DNA from: Periweissella fabalis
Lineage (GTDB): Bacteria; Bacillota; Bacilli; Lactobacillales; Lactobacillaceae
DNA length: 64,000 bases
Direction: 5' to 3'
Assembly (NCBI RefSeq): GCF_012396505.1
Contig: NZ_JAAXPN010000005.1
Location: 54,356 to 118,355, forward strand
Shown: in pieces, positions 8,661 through 17,634 of the stretch
Layout: each line of letters begins with the position of its first letter
How positions within the stretch are numbered: position 1 is the stretch's first letter
Translations under genes and position numbers: made by a program
The notes under the pieces: model-generated
What the model was told of the DNA's origin: nothing
The model's database searches: none
Seen by the model: the letters and a program-made list of their open reading frames with translations, nothing else

Positions 8661-9521
8661 TTAATCATTTTTCCTTTCAAAATAACTCAATAATCCTGCC
8701 ACCAATTCGTAATCAAATGATTGCATACTAGCAATTGTTGTCAATGACTGTTGTGTTTGGTTTATAATAGTCGCTAACTCTTTTTGAGCACCGACCATTC
8801 CTAGTAAATGTGGATAGGTATTTTTTTCAACATCCACACTATCATTTACATCTAAAATATCATCTTCAATTTGGAAAGCCAAACCATAATTTAATCCAAA
8901 CATTTTTAGTTCTTGCTCAATATCCTCTGATACTTGGGCCAAAATACCACCTGCAAGTGCTGCATAACTGATTAATGCACCTGTTTTTAAATTATGAACT
9001 GCAACTAATTGCTCATGTGAATAATTCAACTCATTTCCAAGCATGTCGCTAACTTGGCCACCCACCATACCAATTGGTCCCGCGTTATGGGCCAAACTTG
9101 TCATCAGCTTTATCTTACTAGTATCGTCAATCTTACTTTCGGCAATCCAACTAAAAGCTAAAGTTAATAAACCATCCCCAGCTAAAATTGCTTGAGCTTC
9201 ACCAAATTTTTTGTGATTAGTAAGCTTTCCACGTCGAAAATCATCGTTATCCATAGCAGGCAAATCATCATGGATTAATGAATAAGTATGAATTAATTCA
9301 ACTGCACATGCAATTTGAATTATATCTTCGTTAATTTCACCACCAAAAGCCTGATAAATTGCCAATGTCATAATTGGTCGAAGCCTTTTACCACCGGCAT
9401 TTACTGAATAACGCATTGCTTCAAGCAAACAAGTAGGTGCGGCTAACTTTAATAATGCTTGATCCATTGTGTATTCAATTTTGGGCACATATTCCTCATA
9501 GAAGTTTTGATATTTTTGCAT
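8661..9521 (-). CDS. ispA: polyprenyl (farnesyl/geranylgeranyl) diphosphate synthase
   Basis: 286 residues of the all-helical trans-prenyltransferase family. The first aspartate-rich motif DDLPAMDNDD is near residues 88-97 and the second, EDDILD, near 220-225. It condenses dimethylallyl diphosphate with isopentenyl diphosphate units to C15 or C20 for undecaprenyl and quinone chains; the chain length cannot be fixed by eye. It lies directly after xseB on the same strand, a widespread order. Confidence 0.9.
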   Translation of the reverse strand: MQKYQNFYEEYVPKIEYTMDQALLKLAAPTCLLEAMRYSVNAGGKRLRPIMTLAIYQAFGGEINEDIIQIACAVELIHTYSLIHDDLPAMDNDDFRRGKLTNHKKFGEAQAILAGDGLLTLAFSWIAESKIDDTSKIKLMTSLAHNAGPIGMVGGQVSDMLGNELNYSHEQLVAVHNLKTGALISYAALAGGILAQVSEDIEQELKMFGLNYGLAFQIEDDILDVNDSVDVEKNTYPHLLGMVGAQKELATIINQTQQSLTTIASMQSFDYELVAGLLSYFERKND

Positions 9522-9532
9522 AATTATAATCC

Positions 9533-9766
9533 TTAATTAGCGTCGCTGGTATCAAAGGCAACTACTTGCCCTTGTTCATTAATCATTTTTGTTAATGTTT
9601 TTTCAGCTTCTGTTAATGTTTTTTGTAAATCTTTACTTAAAGCTATCCCAGCTTGAAATTGATTTAATGCCTCTTCAAGTGGTACATCGCCACGTTCTAA
9701 GCGTGCTACGATTGCTTCAAGATCTGTTAAATTTTCTTCAAATGTTTTTTTATCATTAGTTGCCAT
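9533..9766 (-). CDS. xseB: exodeoxyribonuclease VII small subunit
   Basis: 77 residues with the family pattern [26 protein letters not shown]. It forms helical bundles around the XseA catalytic chain of exonuclease VII, a single-strand DNase. Located one base downstream of xseA, in the same transcript. Confidence 0.94.
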   Translation of the reverse strand: MATNDKKTFEENLTDLEAIVARLERGDVPLEEALNQFQAGIALSKDLQKTLTEAEKTLTKMINEQGQVVAFDTSDAN

Positions 9767-9767
9767 T

Positions 9768-11102
9768 TTAAGATTCCTTCCTAATATCAGTAACTTTGGC
9801 TGTCACAGTCCCATCACTTACTCGCAATGTAATTTGTTCATCAATTTCAACATCGGTCGTTCGTTTGATAACTTGGCCATCTATTGAAGCCAATGCGTAT
9901 CCTCGGTTTAAAATATTTAGTGGCGATACTAAATTTAATGCTTGCATTTGCTTAGCTACTTGTTGTTGCTTATCTTTAAGAATCTGCGAGCTTGCTTGTA
10001 TTAATTGCCGATCAGTCACATTAATATGTTTAACTAATTGTACTATTTGTTGGCGATACTGTAATAATGGTATCCGATGTGTTGCCAACTGATACCGATT
10101 ATTAGCATTAGCAATCCGCTGTTGAAACGCTTTAATTAATCGCTCATTGGCTAAATCAACTCGTTGAACATAGCCATCATACAGACGCTGTGGATTACTA
10201 AATACCACTGAATTCATCTGCCGAGCAACTTGTTGTTTAGCGAATTTTACACGATTAAGCATCGCTGTTTGCAAGCGACTTTCTAGTTGTTGTAAATTAA
10301 TTATTTCTTCATCTAATCGTGGTGTAGCTAATTCTGCAGCAGCAGTAGGTGTCGCTGCACGTATATCCGCCACTAAGTCAGCAATGGTGGTGTCCGTTTC
10401 ATGACCCACGGAGCTTATAACTGGCATAGGCATGCTAACAATTGCCCGTGCAACTGCTTCTTCATTGAATGGCCATAAATCTTCAATCGATCCACCACCT
10501 CGGCCAATAATTACTACATCATAATCTGCTTGTGCAACTTGATGTAACCGTTCAACCAAACTAGCAACTGCATTATCACCTTGTACAACTGCCGGGTACA
10601 ATACTAATTGTGCAATTGGATAACGTCGTTGTGTTGTTGTTATAATGTCACGAATCACGGCCCCACTGGGTGAAGTAATTACCGCTATTCGTTTAGGGAA
10701 ACGTGGTAATGATTTTTTAGGGCGATCAAATAAACCTTCAACTTGTAATTTCTGCTTTAATTGTTCATAGGCTTGATAAAGTGCCCCAACTCCATCTGGT
10801 TGCATTGAGTCTACTATAATCTGATAAGATCCCGATGGACCGTATAATGAAATACGACCGGTAACCAAAACCTTCATCCCTTCTTCTGGTTGGAATTTAA
10901 CCTTTTTAAAATTACCTTGAAACATCGTTGCATTAATTTTAGCATTATCATCTTTTAAACTAAAATATTGATGAGTCGGGCGTAAACGCCAATTTGAAAT
11001 TTCGCCAGTTAAAAAAACCTTTTCTAAATACGGATCTGCATCAAATTTACGTTTTAAATACTTTGTCAATCCACTAATTGATAAATACTGTTGTTTTTCC
11101 AT
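9768..11102 (-). CDS. xseA: exodeoxyribonuclease VII large subunit
   Basis: 444 residues. An N-terminal OB fold (about 1-100) is followed by the catalytic region with PSGAVIRDI, the [16 protein letters not shown] block and [23 protein letters not shown], then a C-terminal coiled coil. Together with XseB it degrades single-stranded DNA to short oligonucleotides. The frame opens with a TTG at 11114 directly after the folD stop, but the ATG at 11102 gives the normal N-terminus ([12 protein letters not shown]) and is preferred. Confidence 0.94.
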   Translation of the reverse strand: MEKQQYLSISGLTKYLKRKFDADPYLEKVFLTGEISNWRLRPTHQYFSLKDDNAKINATMFQGNFKKVKFQPEEGMKVLVTGRISLYGPSGSYQIIVDSMQPDGVGALYQAYEQLKQKLQVEGLFDRPKKSLPRFPKRIAVITSPSGAVIRDIITTTQRRYPIAQLVLYPAVVQGDNAVASLVERLHQVAQADYDVVIIGRGGGSIEDLWPFNEEAVARAIVSMPMPVISSVGHETDTTIADLVADIRAATPTAAAELATPRLDEEIINLQQLESRLQTAMLNRVKFAKQQVARQMNSVVFSNPQRLYDGYVQRVDLANERLIKAFQQRIANANNRYQLATHRIPLLQYRQQIVQLVKHINVTDRQLIQASSQILKDKQQQVAKQMQALNLVSPLNILNRGYALASIDGQVIKRTTDVEIDEQITLRVSDGTVTAKVTDIRKES

Positions 11103-11114
11103 AATTATTGCCAA

Positions 11115-11972
11115 TTATTCAAATATACTGTGTTGTTGTGCCAACTCAATTGTCGTTTGCATCAAAGTTGCAATCGTCATCGGACCAACGCCCCCAGGAA
11201 CCGGTGTTAATAATTGTTCTGAATCCGGCATATCATCTAATACGTCACCAACTAATTGGCCATCTTCTAAGCGATTAATACCAACATCTATTACAACAGC
11301 ATCTGCCTTAGCAGCACTCATTTTGAGAAAATGTGGTTTACCAACTGCCACAATAATCACATCTGCAGTTGCAACTAATTGTGCCAAGTTCTTGGTATGC
11401 CGATGAGCTAAAGTTACTGTCGCATTCGCGTTATTTAACATAGCCATCATTGGCCGGCCCACTAAAATCGAGCGACCAATTACTAAAGCGTTTTTACCAG
11501 TTAAGTCAGGCACATATTCTTTTAGCAAGGTCATAATTCCTCGTGGCGTATTAGCCATTGGATAATAGCCTTCAGAATTAGCAAATAATGCTCCTACATT
11601 ATGCGCATGAAAACCATCAACATCTTTTTCAGGTGCAATAGCACTTTGAATATGATGTTCATCAATGTGATCTGGTAACGGTGATTGAACTAAAATCGCA
11701 TCAATTGCTGGATTAGCATTTAATCCGTTAATTTTAGCTAGTATTTTTTCTTCACTTACCGTTGCTGGAAAGGTAATTACTTCTGAATCAATGCCCAGCT
11801 TTTCGGCAGCTCGCTGTTTATTTCGAACATAAATTTGTGAAGCTGGATCATCGCCGACTAGAATTACTGCAATTCCTGGTGTAATTCCCAATGCTATCAA
11901 CTTTTTTACACTACTAGCAATTTGTACTTTAAGGTTTTCGGCAACCTGTTTTCCATCAATTAATTTCGTCAT
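11115..11972 (-). CDS. folD: bifunctional methylenetetrahydrofolate dehydrogenase/cyclohydrolase FolD
   Basis: 285 residues. It has the catalytic YVRNKQRAAEKLGI segment (Tyr/Lys site), VQSPLPDHID, PEKDVDGFH and the NADP-binding VIGRSILVGRPM, ending with PVPGGVGPMTIATLM. It interconverts 5,10-methylene- and 10-formyl-tetrahydrofolate for purine and one-carbon metabolism. First gene of the run folD-xseA-xseB-ispA-tlyA-argR-recN. Confidence 0.96.
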   Translation of the reverse strand: MTKLIDGKQVAENLKVQIASSVKKLIALGITPGIAVILVGDDPASQIYVRNKQRAAEKLGIDSEVITFPATVSEEKILAKINGLNANPAIDAILVQSPLPDHIDEHHIQSAIAPEKDVDGFHAHNVGALFANSEGYYPMANTPRGIMTLLKEYVPDLTGKNALVIGRSILVGRPMMAMLNNANATVTLAHRHTKNLAQLVATADVIIVAVGKPHFLKMSAAKADAVVIDVGINRLEDGQLVGDVLDDMPDSEQLLTPVPGGVGPMTIATLMQTTIELAQQHSIFE

Positions 11973-12004
11973 TTTAAAATCCCTTTCACAAATAATAGTG
12001 CTTA

Positions 12005-12010
12005 ATTATA
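12005..12010 (-). promoter_or_regulatory. candidate -10 hexamer for the folD operon
   Basis: TATAAT on the minus strand about 33 bases upstream of folD. The matching -35 is poor, so confidence is low. Confidence 0.35.
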
Positions 12011-12051
12011 ACATTTTTAGGATATTGATTGCTGATATATTGGATAATTTC

Positions 12052-12088
12052 TATTGATTATCAATTAAATATTGATTATTCAATTAAA
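12052..12088. repeat. short tandem duplication between folD and recA
   Basis: Two adjacent copies of TATTGATTAT(T)CAATTAAA, 18 and 19 bases long and differing by one inserted T. They lie in the A+T-rich gap behind the recA terminator. No function evident. Confidence 0.6.
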
Positions 12089-12111
12089 TTACGTAAAATT
12101 TATTTTTTACG

Positions 12112-12147
12112 CAAAAAAGTTCACACTTTATAAGTATGAACTTTCTT
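12112..12147 (-). terminator. terminator after recA
   Basis: Minus-strand hairpin AAAGTTCA ... TGAACTTT with a small loop followed by a run of T. Starts a few bases after the recA stop codon. Confidence 0.8.
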
Positions 12148-12151
12148 CTTA

Positions 12152-13225
12152 TTAATCTTCACTACTATTTAAAATTGTTGATTCACCATCTTCAGAGCCT
12201 GATTTTTCATCATAAGTGTCCTCTACGTCATCACCAATTCCATATGCTGAACGTACGCGATTATAGATTTCTAGACGCATATCGGCATGTTCTTCTGAAT
12301 CAAGGTATCGTTTAACATTTTCACGTCCTTGACCAACACGTTCACCATTATATGCAAACCATGAGCCGGATTTATCAACGATATCTTTTTCAACTGCTAA
12401 ATCAATTAATTCACCAGTTTGGGATACCCCTTCACCATACATGATATCAACTTCTGCTACTTTAAATGGTGGTGCAACCTTATTTTTAACAACTTTAATT
12501 TTAGTATTATTACCTATAATGTCAGTTCCATCTTTAATTTGTGCAGAACGACGTACTTCTAAACGAACAGTTGAATAAAATTTCAATGCTCGGCCACCAG
12601 GTGTAGTTTCTGGGTTCCCAAACATAACACCAACTTTTTCACGAATTTGATTGATAAAAATTGCAATAGTTCCTGTTTTGTTAATTGATCCTGAAAGCTT
12701 ACGTAATGCTTGTGACATTAATCGTGCTTGTAAACCAACGTGAGCATCACCCATCTCACCTTCGATTTCAGCACGTGGAACTAATGCCGCAACCGAATCA
12801 ACAACTAAAATATCAATAGCACCAGAAGAAACCAAGGCATCAGCAATTTCTAACCCTTGTTCACCAGTATCGGGTTGTGATAAAAGTAAGTCGTCAATAT
12901 TGACACCCAAATTTTCGGCATATTTAGAGTCTAATGCATTTTCAGCATCGATATAAGCTGCAGTTCCCCCAGCTTTTTGGATCTCAGCAACTGCATGTAA
13001 AGCTAAAGTTGTCTTACCAGATGATTCAGGTCCGTAAATTTCAATAATTCGTCCCTTGGGATAACCGCCAACTCCCAATGCAATATCAAGTTTCAATGAC
13101 CCAGATGGTACTGTAGAAATCTGCGTTTGTGCATTTTCACCCAAACGCATAATTGAACCTTTACCAAAATTCTTTTCGATCTTTTTTAGTGCAGCATCAA
13201 GTGCTGCTTTACGTTCATCAGCCAA
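12152..13225 (-). CDS. recA: recombinase RecA
   Basis: 357 residues, full length. Walker [10 protein letters not shown] near residues 65-73, Walker [12 protein letters not shown], and the [20 protein letters not shown] loop L2 region. It catalyses homologous strand exchange and LexA autocleavage. The frame extends to a GTG at 13243, but GGAGGA lies between that codon and a TTG at 13225. The TTG gives the standard N-terminus [18 protein letters not shown], so translation almost certainly starts at this rare codon. Preceded by its own promoter and a candidate SOS box; cinA is upstream. Confidence 0.97.
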   Translation of the reverse strand: MADERKAALDAALKKIEKNFGKGSIMRLGENAQTQISTVPSGSLKLDIALGVGGYPKGRIIEIYGPESSGKTTLALHAVAEIQKAGGTAAYIDAENALDSKYAENLGVNIDDLLLSQPDTGEQGLEIADALVSSGAIDILVVDSVAALVPRAEIEGEMGDAHVGLQARLMSQALRKLSGSINKTGTIAIFINQIREKVGVMFGNPETTPGGRALKFYSTVRLEVRRSAQIKDGTDIIGNNTKIKVVKNKVAPPFKVAEVDIMYGEGVSQTGELIDLAVEKDIVDKSGSWFAYNGERVGQGRENVKRYLDSEEHADMRLEIYNRVRSAYGIGDDVEDTYDEKSGSEDGESTILNSSED

Positions 13226-13260
13226 ATCGGTTCCTCCATTCACTACTTTTCAATATAGTT

Positions 13261-13289
13261 ATCTTACCTTTACGTTCGCCAAAAGGCAA
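13261..13289 (-). promoter_or_regulatory. recA promoter
   Basis: Minus-strand TTGCCT (13284-13289) with 17 bases to TAAGAT (13261-13266), ending 35 bases upstream of the TTG start codon. Confidence 0.75.
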
Positions 13290-13296
13290 GCTAAAT

Positions 13297-13310
13297 CGAA
13301 CAAATGTTTT
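13297..13310. promoter_or_regulatory. LexA/SOS box of recA
   Basis: CGAACAAATGTTTT matches the Gram-positive LexA operator CGAACRNRYGTTYC at 13 of 14 positions. It lies 7 bases upstream of the -35 hexamer and touches the cinA stop codon. This supports DNA-damage control of recA; lexA itself is not in the window. Confidence 0.75.
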
Positions 13311-14572
13311 TATTTATACTTCACTAAGGGCAAGCCTAAAATTTTCCGCCGTACTAAATCAAGGCCTGCCATAACTGCACGTTCACGATTTTTTTGGCGT
13401 TCTGTCCCAAAATGATATAATACTGCTTCGACAGGTTCATCTTCAAAGGCAATACCAATCCAGACGGTTCCTACCGGTTGAGACTCTAATTCACCAGATG
13501 CAACACCGGTAAAACTAATTGCAATATCTGTACCTAATTTATCTTTAGCACCTTGAGCCATTGCACACGCGGTTGCTTCGCTAACAACACCATGTTGGCC
13601 AATAATTTCCGCATTAACGTCAAGCAATGCGACTTTAGTAGCTGGTGAATAAGTGACAAAACCACCATCGAACACTTGTGAAATACCAGCTACTTTACCT
13701 AATGTACTTTGGAATAATCCGGCCGTCATACTTTCAGCAGCAGTGATATGCAAGTTACTATCAATTAATAGCTGTCCTACGCACTCTTCTAAAGAAAAAT
13801 CATCACCATAACCATAGAAGTAGTCACCCACCTCTAGCATGATATCAGCTTCCATTTTATCAATTAGTTTAATTGCTTCATCTCTTGTTGCCGCTTGAGC
13901 CGTAATTCGTAAAGTCACTTCATGGGCTTTAGCATACGGTGCAATAGTTGGGTTCGTTTGTTGTTCAATCAAATTGGCTAATTGTGTAACCAAACGAGAT
14001 TCACCAATCCCATAAAAACGGAGCACTCGTGAAAATAAAACTCCCGATTGTTGATATTTCTCTGCTAACAGTGGTAATGCATGTTTAACTAGCATCGGCT
14101 CTAATTCCCAAGGTGGTCCAGGAAGTAATAAAATGTCAGGCACATTTGGGTTTTGGTAAAAACACCCTACAGCAAATCCAGCTTCATTTTTTAAAGGTAC
14201 ACCATCGGCCATATATAACGCTTGCAAACGATTATTTTCTGACATTGGTCGTTGCGTACGAGCATGATAGTCAAGAATTTTATCTAATGCAACTTGATCT
14301 TCAATTAGCTTTTGATTGACAAATTCGGCAACTGTTTGTTTAGTCAAATCATCTGGTGTTGGTCCTAACCCACCAATTGTAATAATTAACTCTGCTCGTT
14401 TCTGTGCGATATCAAGTGCTGACAAGAGCCGTGTACGATTATCACCAACTACTGTTTGATAATAGGTATCGATATCAAGAGTTGCTAATAATCTGGCTAC
14501 TAAGGGACTATTAGTATCTGTAATTTGCCCTAATAGAATCTCTGTTCCAACTGCAATTATTTCAGCTTGCAT
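13310..14572 (-). CDS. cinA: competence/damage-inducible protein CinA
   Basis: 420 residues. An N-terminal MoCF/COG1058 domain starts MQAEIIAVGTEILLGQITDTN with the GGLGPTPDDLT motif (about 67-77). A C-terminal CinA (PncC-like) domain includes AAESMTAGLFQSTLG and SFTGVASGE. Family members act on ADP-ribose and nicotinamide mononucleotide. The start is set by GGGAGG. cinA lies upstream of recA as in Streptococcus and Bacillus, though recA also has its own promoter. Confidence 0.95.
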   Translation of the reverse strand: MQAEIIAVGTEILLGQITDTNSPLVARLLATLDIDTYYQTVVGDNRTRLLSALDIAQKRAELIITIGGLGPTPDDLTKQTVAEFVNQKLIEDQVALDKILDYHARTQRPMSENNRLQALYMADGVPLKNEAGFAVGCFYQNPNVPDILLLPGPPWELEPMLVKHALPLLAEKYQQSGVLFSRVLRFYGIGESRLVTQLANLIEQQTNPTIAPYAKAHEVTLRITAQAATRDEAIKLIDKMEADIMLEVGDYFYGYGDDFSLEECVGQLLIDSNLHITAAESMTAGLFQSTLGKVAGISQVFDGGFVTYSPATKVALLDVNAEIIGQHGVVSEATACAMAQGAKDKLGTDIAISFTGVASGELESQPVGTVWIGIAFEDEPVEAVLYHFGTERQKNRERAVMAGLDLVRRKILGLPLVKYK

Positions 14573-14656
14573 TGCTAACCTCCCTTATGAAATATACTAC
14601 GTACTTCTTCAGTCTTTATGTTCTTAATTTTAGCAAAAAAAACGCTTAAAAACACA

Positions 14657-14703
14657 AAAAAACATTAGCAAGATTTAATTAAGTAGCAAGCTAATGTTTT
14701 TAA
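14657..14703 (-). terminator. terminator after pgsA
   Basis: Minus-strand stem AAAAACATTAGC / GCTAATGTTTTT with a 20-base loop followed by a run of T, just downstream of pgsA. Confidence 0.8.
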
Positions 14704-14708
14704 GTTAA

Positions 14709-15293
14709 TTATTTGAATCCATCGCTAAAGACACTGCGATTTTGAATAAAATAGTCAAGACCTGAATAAACAGTAAAGAATAGTGCAATCCATAGCATAA
14801 TTTCTGCCATTGGGATATTAAATGGATTGAAAAAGGCGTTATTAAAATAAAATAGGATAATCGCAATCATCTGTGTAGTTGTTTTAATTTTACCTGGATA
14901 AGCAGCTGCCATCACCTGACCATTGTTTTCGACAATCAATAAGCGTAGCCCTGTAACTGCTAATTCACGAATAACAATAATTGAGATAACCCACGCACTG
15001 GCCTTACCAAATTGAACTAAGAAAATTAACGCCGTCATAACCAACAATTTATCTGCCAATGGATCGGCAAACTTACCAAAGTTAGTTACTAATTTACGGG
15101 CACGTGCAATTTTACCGTCAAGCAAATCGGTTAATGAAGCGATAATAAAGACTACACCTGCAATAACTTGATTTATTGATGTATTAGTTGCACCAAGAAA
15201 ATTCATCGTTCCCAGTGATGGTATAACCAATAATAAGATAAATATTGGAATTAAAAAAATTCGAAAAACAGTTAATTTATTTGGTAAATTCAT
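14709..15293 (-). CDS. pgsA: CDP-diacylglycerol-glycerol-3-phosphate 3-phosphatidyltransferase
   Basis: 194-residue membrane enzyme making phosphatidylglycerol phosphate. The CDP-alcohol phosphatidyltransferase motif D-G-x2-A-R-x8-G-x3-D-x3-D is visible as DGKIARARKLVTNFGKFADPLAD (residues 63-85; only the pattern matters). Four to six membrane helices. Two bases after rodZ, with an AAAGGA ribosome binding site. Confidence 0.94.
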   Translation of the reverse strand: MNLPNKLTVFRIFLIPIFILLLVIPSLGTMNFLGATNTSINQVIAGVVFIIASLTDLLDGKIARARKLVTNFGKFADPLADKLLVMTALIFLVQFGKASAWVISIIVIRELAVTGLRLLIVENNGQVMAAAYPGKIKTTTQMIAIILFYFNNAFFNPFNIPMAEIMLWIALFFTVYSGLDYFIQNRSVFSDGFK

Positions 15294-15295
15294 AA

Positions 15296-16222
15296 TTAAT
15301 TATCATCCTTTGCATCGCTTCCAGCGGCAAAATTAAAGTCGTAGTTACGTGTCAAGCTTGAACTATCAGGAATATTTACATCTTGTTTATCTAATTGAAT
15401 ACTTGTACCAGTTGCAAAGCCAGACGTTACTTTTACAGCGGTTGTGTTAGCTGGTAAACTAACTTCTTTTGAATCGCCAGCTTGAATCATTTGATTAACA
15501 ACACTTGATCCATTAACTCGAACCGTTACCCATGTACGATTTTTTGAACTGATTACCATTGTATGATCCTTGCTAACTGCATCAGCTCCGGTCACATTAA
15601 AACTAGTTTCATTACCAGTGACTTGACCATCAGATATTTTTAAATCTTTTGCTTTATCTTCTGATTTTGCTTTTTTAGTTGGCTTTTTCTCTGAAGATGC
15701 TTTTGACGAACTATCAGCAACTTTATCAGCTTTATTTACTTTTGAACTCGAAACAGATACTGAAGAATTATCCGCATTTTGTTGGCTATTAGACTTAGTC
15801 GAAAGGGAGTTAGCAATTACCCAGATAACTAATAGGACTACAACTACTAGCACACCGATGATAATTTTAGGAACAAATGATTGAATCTTGTCTGCCTTAG
15901 TTGGCTCCATATCCATCCCTGTACGGGTAACATTATCTAAATCAGTGCGTGAATTACTTAGATCTGTAGTTGGTTCAATAACCTCTTTTGGGGCATTAAC
16001 TAAAAGTTCATCCGCATCAATACCAACTGCTTGGGCAAATTGTTTAGTAAAAGCCCGGACATAAAAATCTCCCGGTAATTGATCAAAGTCCCCATTTTCA
16101 ATGGCATTCAAATAGCGTTTTTGAATTTTTGTACTTTGTTGAATATCATCCAACGTGAATCCTTTTTCCAAACGGGCTGCCCGAAGCTTTTCCCCAATTT
16201 CAATGTTGCGTTGTTCACTCAT
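15296..16222 (-). CDS. rodZ: RodZ-family cell-shape protein (helix-turn-helix, membrane-anchored)
   Basis: 308 residues. An N-terminal Xre-type helix-turn-helix (GEKLRAARLEKGFTLDDIQQ, about 10-70), a single membrane span near 119-140, a Ser/Lys-rich linker and a C-terminal beta domain of the DUF4115 type. RodZ links MreB to the envelope in rods; here it may serve cell-shape or division. The frame opens at 16240, but GGAGAAG precedes the ATG at 16222, which is chosen. Same position as ymfM in Bacillus, before pgsA. Confidence 0.88.
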   Translation of the reverse strand: MSEQRNIEIGEKLRAARLEKGFTLDDIQQSTKIQKRYLNAIENGDFDQLPGDFYVRAFTKQFAQAVGIDADELLVNAPKEVIEPTTDLSNSRTDLDNVTRTGMDMEPTKADKIQSFVPKIIIGVLVVVVLLVIWVIANSLSTKSNSQQNADNSSVSVSSSKVNKADKVADSSSKASSEKKPTKKAKSEDKAKDLKISDGQVTGNETSFNVTGADAVSKDHTMVISSKNRTWVTVRVNGSSVVNQMIQAGDSKEVSLPANTTAVKVTSGFATGTSIQLDKQDVNIPDSSSLTRNYDFNFAAGSDAKDDN

Positions 16223-16338
16223 GTCTACACACTTCTCCATACTGATCTACTTATACATACAATTTAGTATAGCATAATTTTTTTATTCATTTAGTGTCGA
16301 TTTTATACTTTTACCAACTAATTTTAGTTTATTTGCTA

Positions 16339-17634
16339 TCAGTTATTATCTTCTCTAGGTTGAACTGTAATCGTGGTTATTTGACTAGCATCAATGAATA
16401 TTTTAAAGTAATTTAGGACATCAGTAAATGTCAAATTTTCAAGTAAGCCAACTTCATCTAAAAGATTGGCTCCATCAAATAATTCACCATCATACTGATT
16501 AGCAATTGCTTCTAAAGAATTTAACATGCCAAAATTACTACCTAGGGCTTCTTTTTTGATTAAATCAAAATTATCAGCAACTGCAGACAACTCGCTAAAT
16601 CCATGAGTTAAGATATCTAATATATTTGTTTTAAATTCTGTTGCTTGTTGCGTTTCACTACTAATTGTTGCGAAATGGAAGCCACGTTGTGCTTCAAAAT
16701 CATAACTAAAACTATCATCAATAATACCATTATTATAAAGTGTTTGATAATGTTTACCTGTATCACCAAATAATAAATCAAAAGCTAAGCTAATAGCCAA
16801 ACTATATTTCAAACCTTCAATACCAGCTGGTAATTGATCATATCCTCGAATTCCAATAGCAACTTTAGGTCGTTGAACATTCAGATTCAATGTCATCTCA
16901 GGAATAACATTATTTTCAATAACATTATTACCACGTTTAATTTTTTGTGCTGGCACAAATTTTTTGTTAGTTTGATTAGCTTCAATCCACGTTAAAGTTT
17001 CGGTAACGTCAAAGTTACCCACAATAAATAAATTCATATTACTTGGTTGATAAAAAGTCGCATATGTCGTATACAACATCTCAGGAGTAATTTCTTCTAT
17101 TGATGGAATTGTTCCTGCAATATCTTCACTCAATGCTTGGTTAGGATACATTGCACCTAACAAATTTGTATATACTTGCCAATTGGGTTCATCGGCGTAC
17201 ATTTGAATTTCCTGGCCAATAATACCTTGCTCTTTTGCGACTGATTCTTTAGAAAAATATGGATCCTGAACAAAATCTAATAGGATATCTAAATTTTCAT
17301 GTAAACGCCGCGTTGTTGAAAATAAATAACTTGTGCGCGTAAAACTCGTGTAAGCATTAGCATTGGCACCATACTTGCCAAATAAGGCAAATGCATCATA
17401 GTCAGCCTTTTCAAATAATTTATGTTCTAAAAAGTGCGCAATCCCTGCTGGCATTGTTTGCATTTCTTTATCACCAATAGGAATAAAACTTAAGTCTAAC
17501 GCTCCAAAGTCAGTTGTCATTACCGCATAAGTTTTATGAAATCCTTTTTTAGGCAACAAGTTAACTGTCAACCCATTCGTTAACTGCTTGGTGTAGAGCT
17601 TTTCTTCTAAATTTGGATAATTAATTTGTTTCAT
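16339..17634 (-). CDS. yfmH: M16 family metallopeptidase YfmH/YmfH
   Basis: 431 residues. The inverted zinc motif HFLEH (HxxEH) is present near residues 66-70 with the downstream glutamate region, so this is the catalytically competent partner of the M16 pair. In Bacillus the pair is linked to 5-aminopentanolylation of elongation factor P. A strong GGAGG precedes the ATG at 17634; the frame upstream of it is not part of the protein. It overlaps the upstream yfmF by 14 bases. Confidence 0.9.
   Translation of the reverse strand: MKQINYPNLEEKLYTKQLTNGLTVNLLPKKGFHKTYAVMTTDFGALDLSFIPIGDKEMQTMPAGIAHFLEHKLFEKADYDAFALFGKYGANANAYTSFTRTSYLFSTTRRLHENLDILLDFVQDPYFSKESVAKEQGIIGQEIQMYADEPNWQVYTNLLGAMYPNQALSEDIAGTIPSIEEITPEMLYTTYATFYQPSNMNLFIVGNFDVTETLTWIEANQTNKKFVPAQKIKRGNNVIENNVIPEMTLNLNVQRPKVAIGIRGYDQLPAGIEGLKYSLAISLAFDLLFGDTGKHYQTLYNNGIIDDSFSYDFEAQRGFHFATISSETQQATEFKTNILDILTHGFSELSAVADNFDLIKKEALGSNFGMLNSLEAIANQYDGELFDGANLLDEVGLLENLTFTDVLNYFKIFIDASQITTITVQPREDNN

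Noticed and set aside
9796..10092. Plus-strand open frame inside xseA
   Set aside because: No ribosome binding site, cysteine- and isoleucine-rich composition typical of antisense translation, and fully inside a firm gene.
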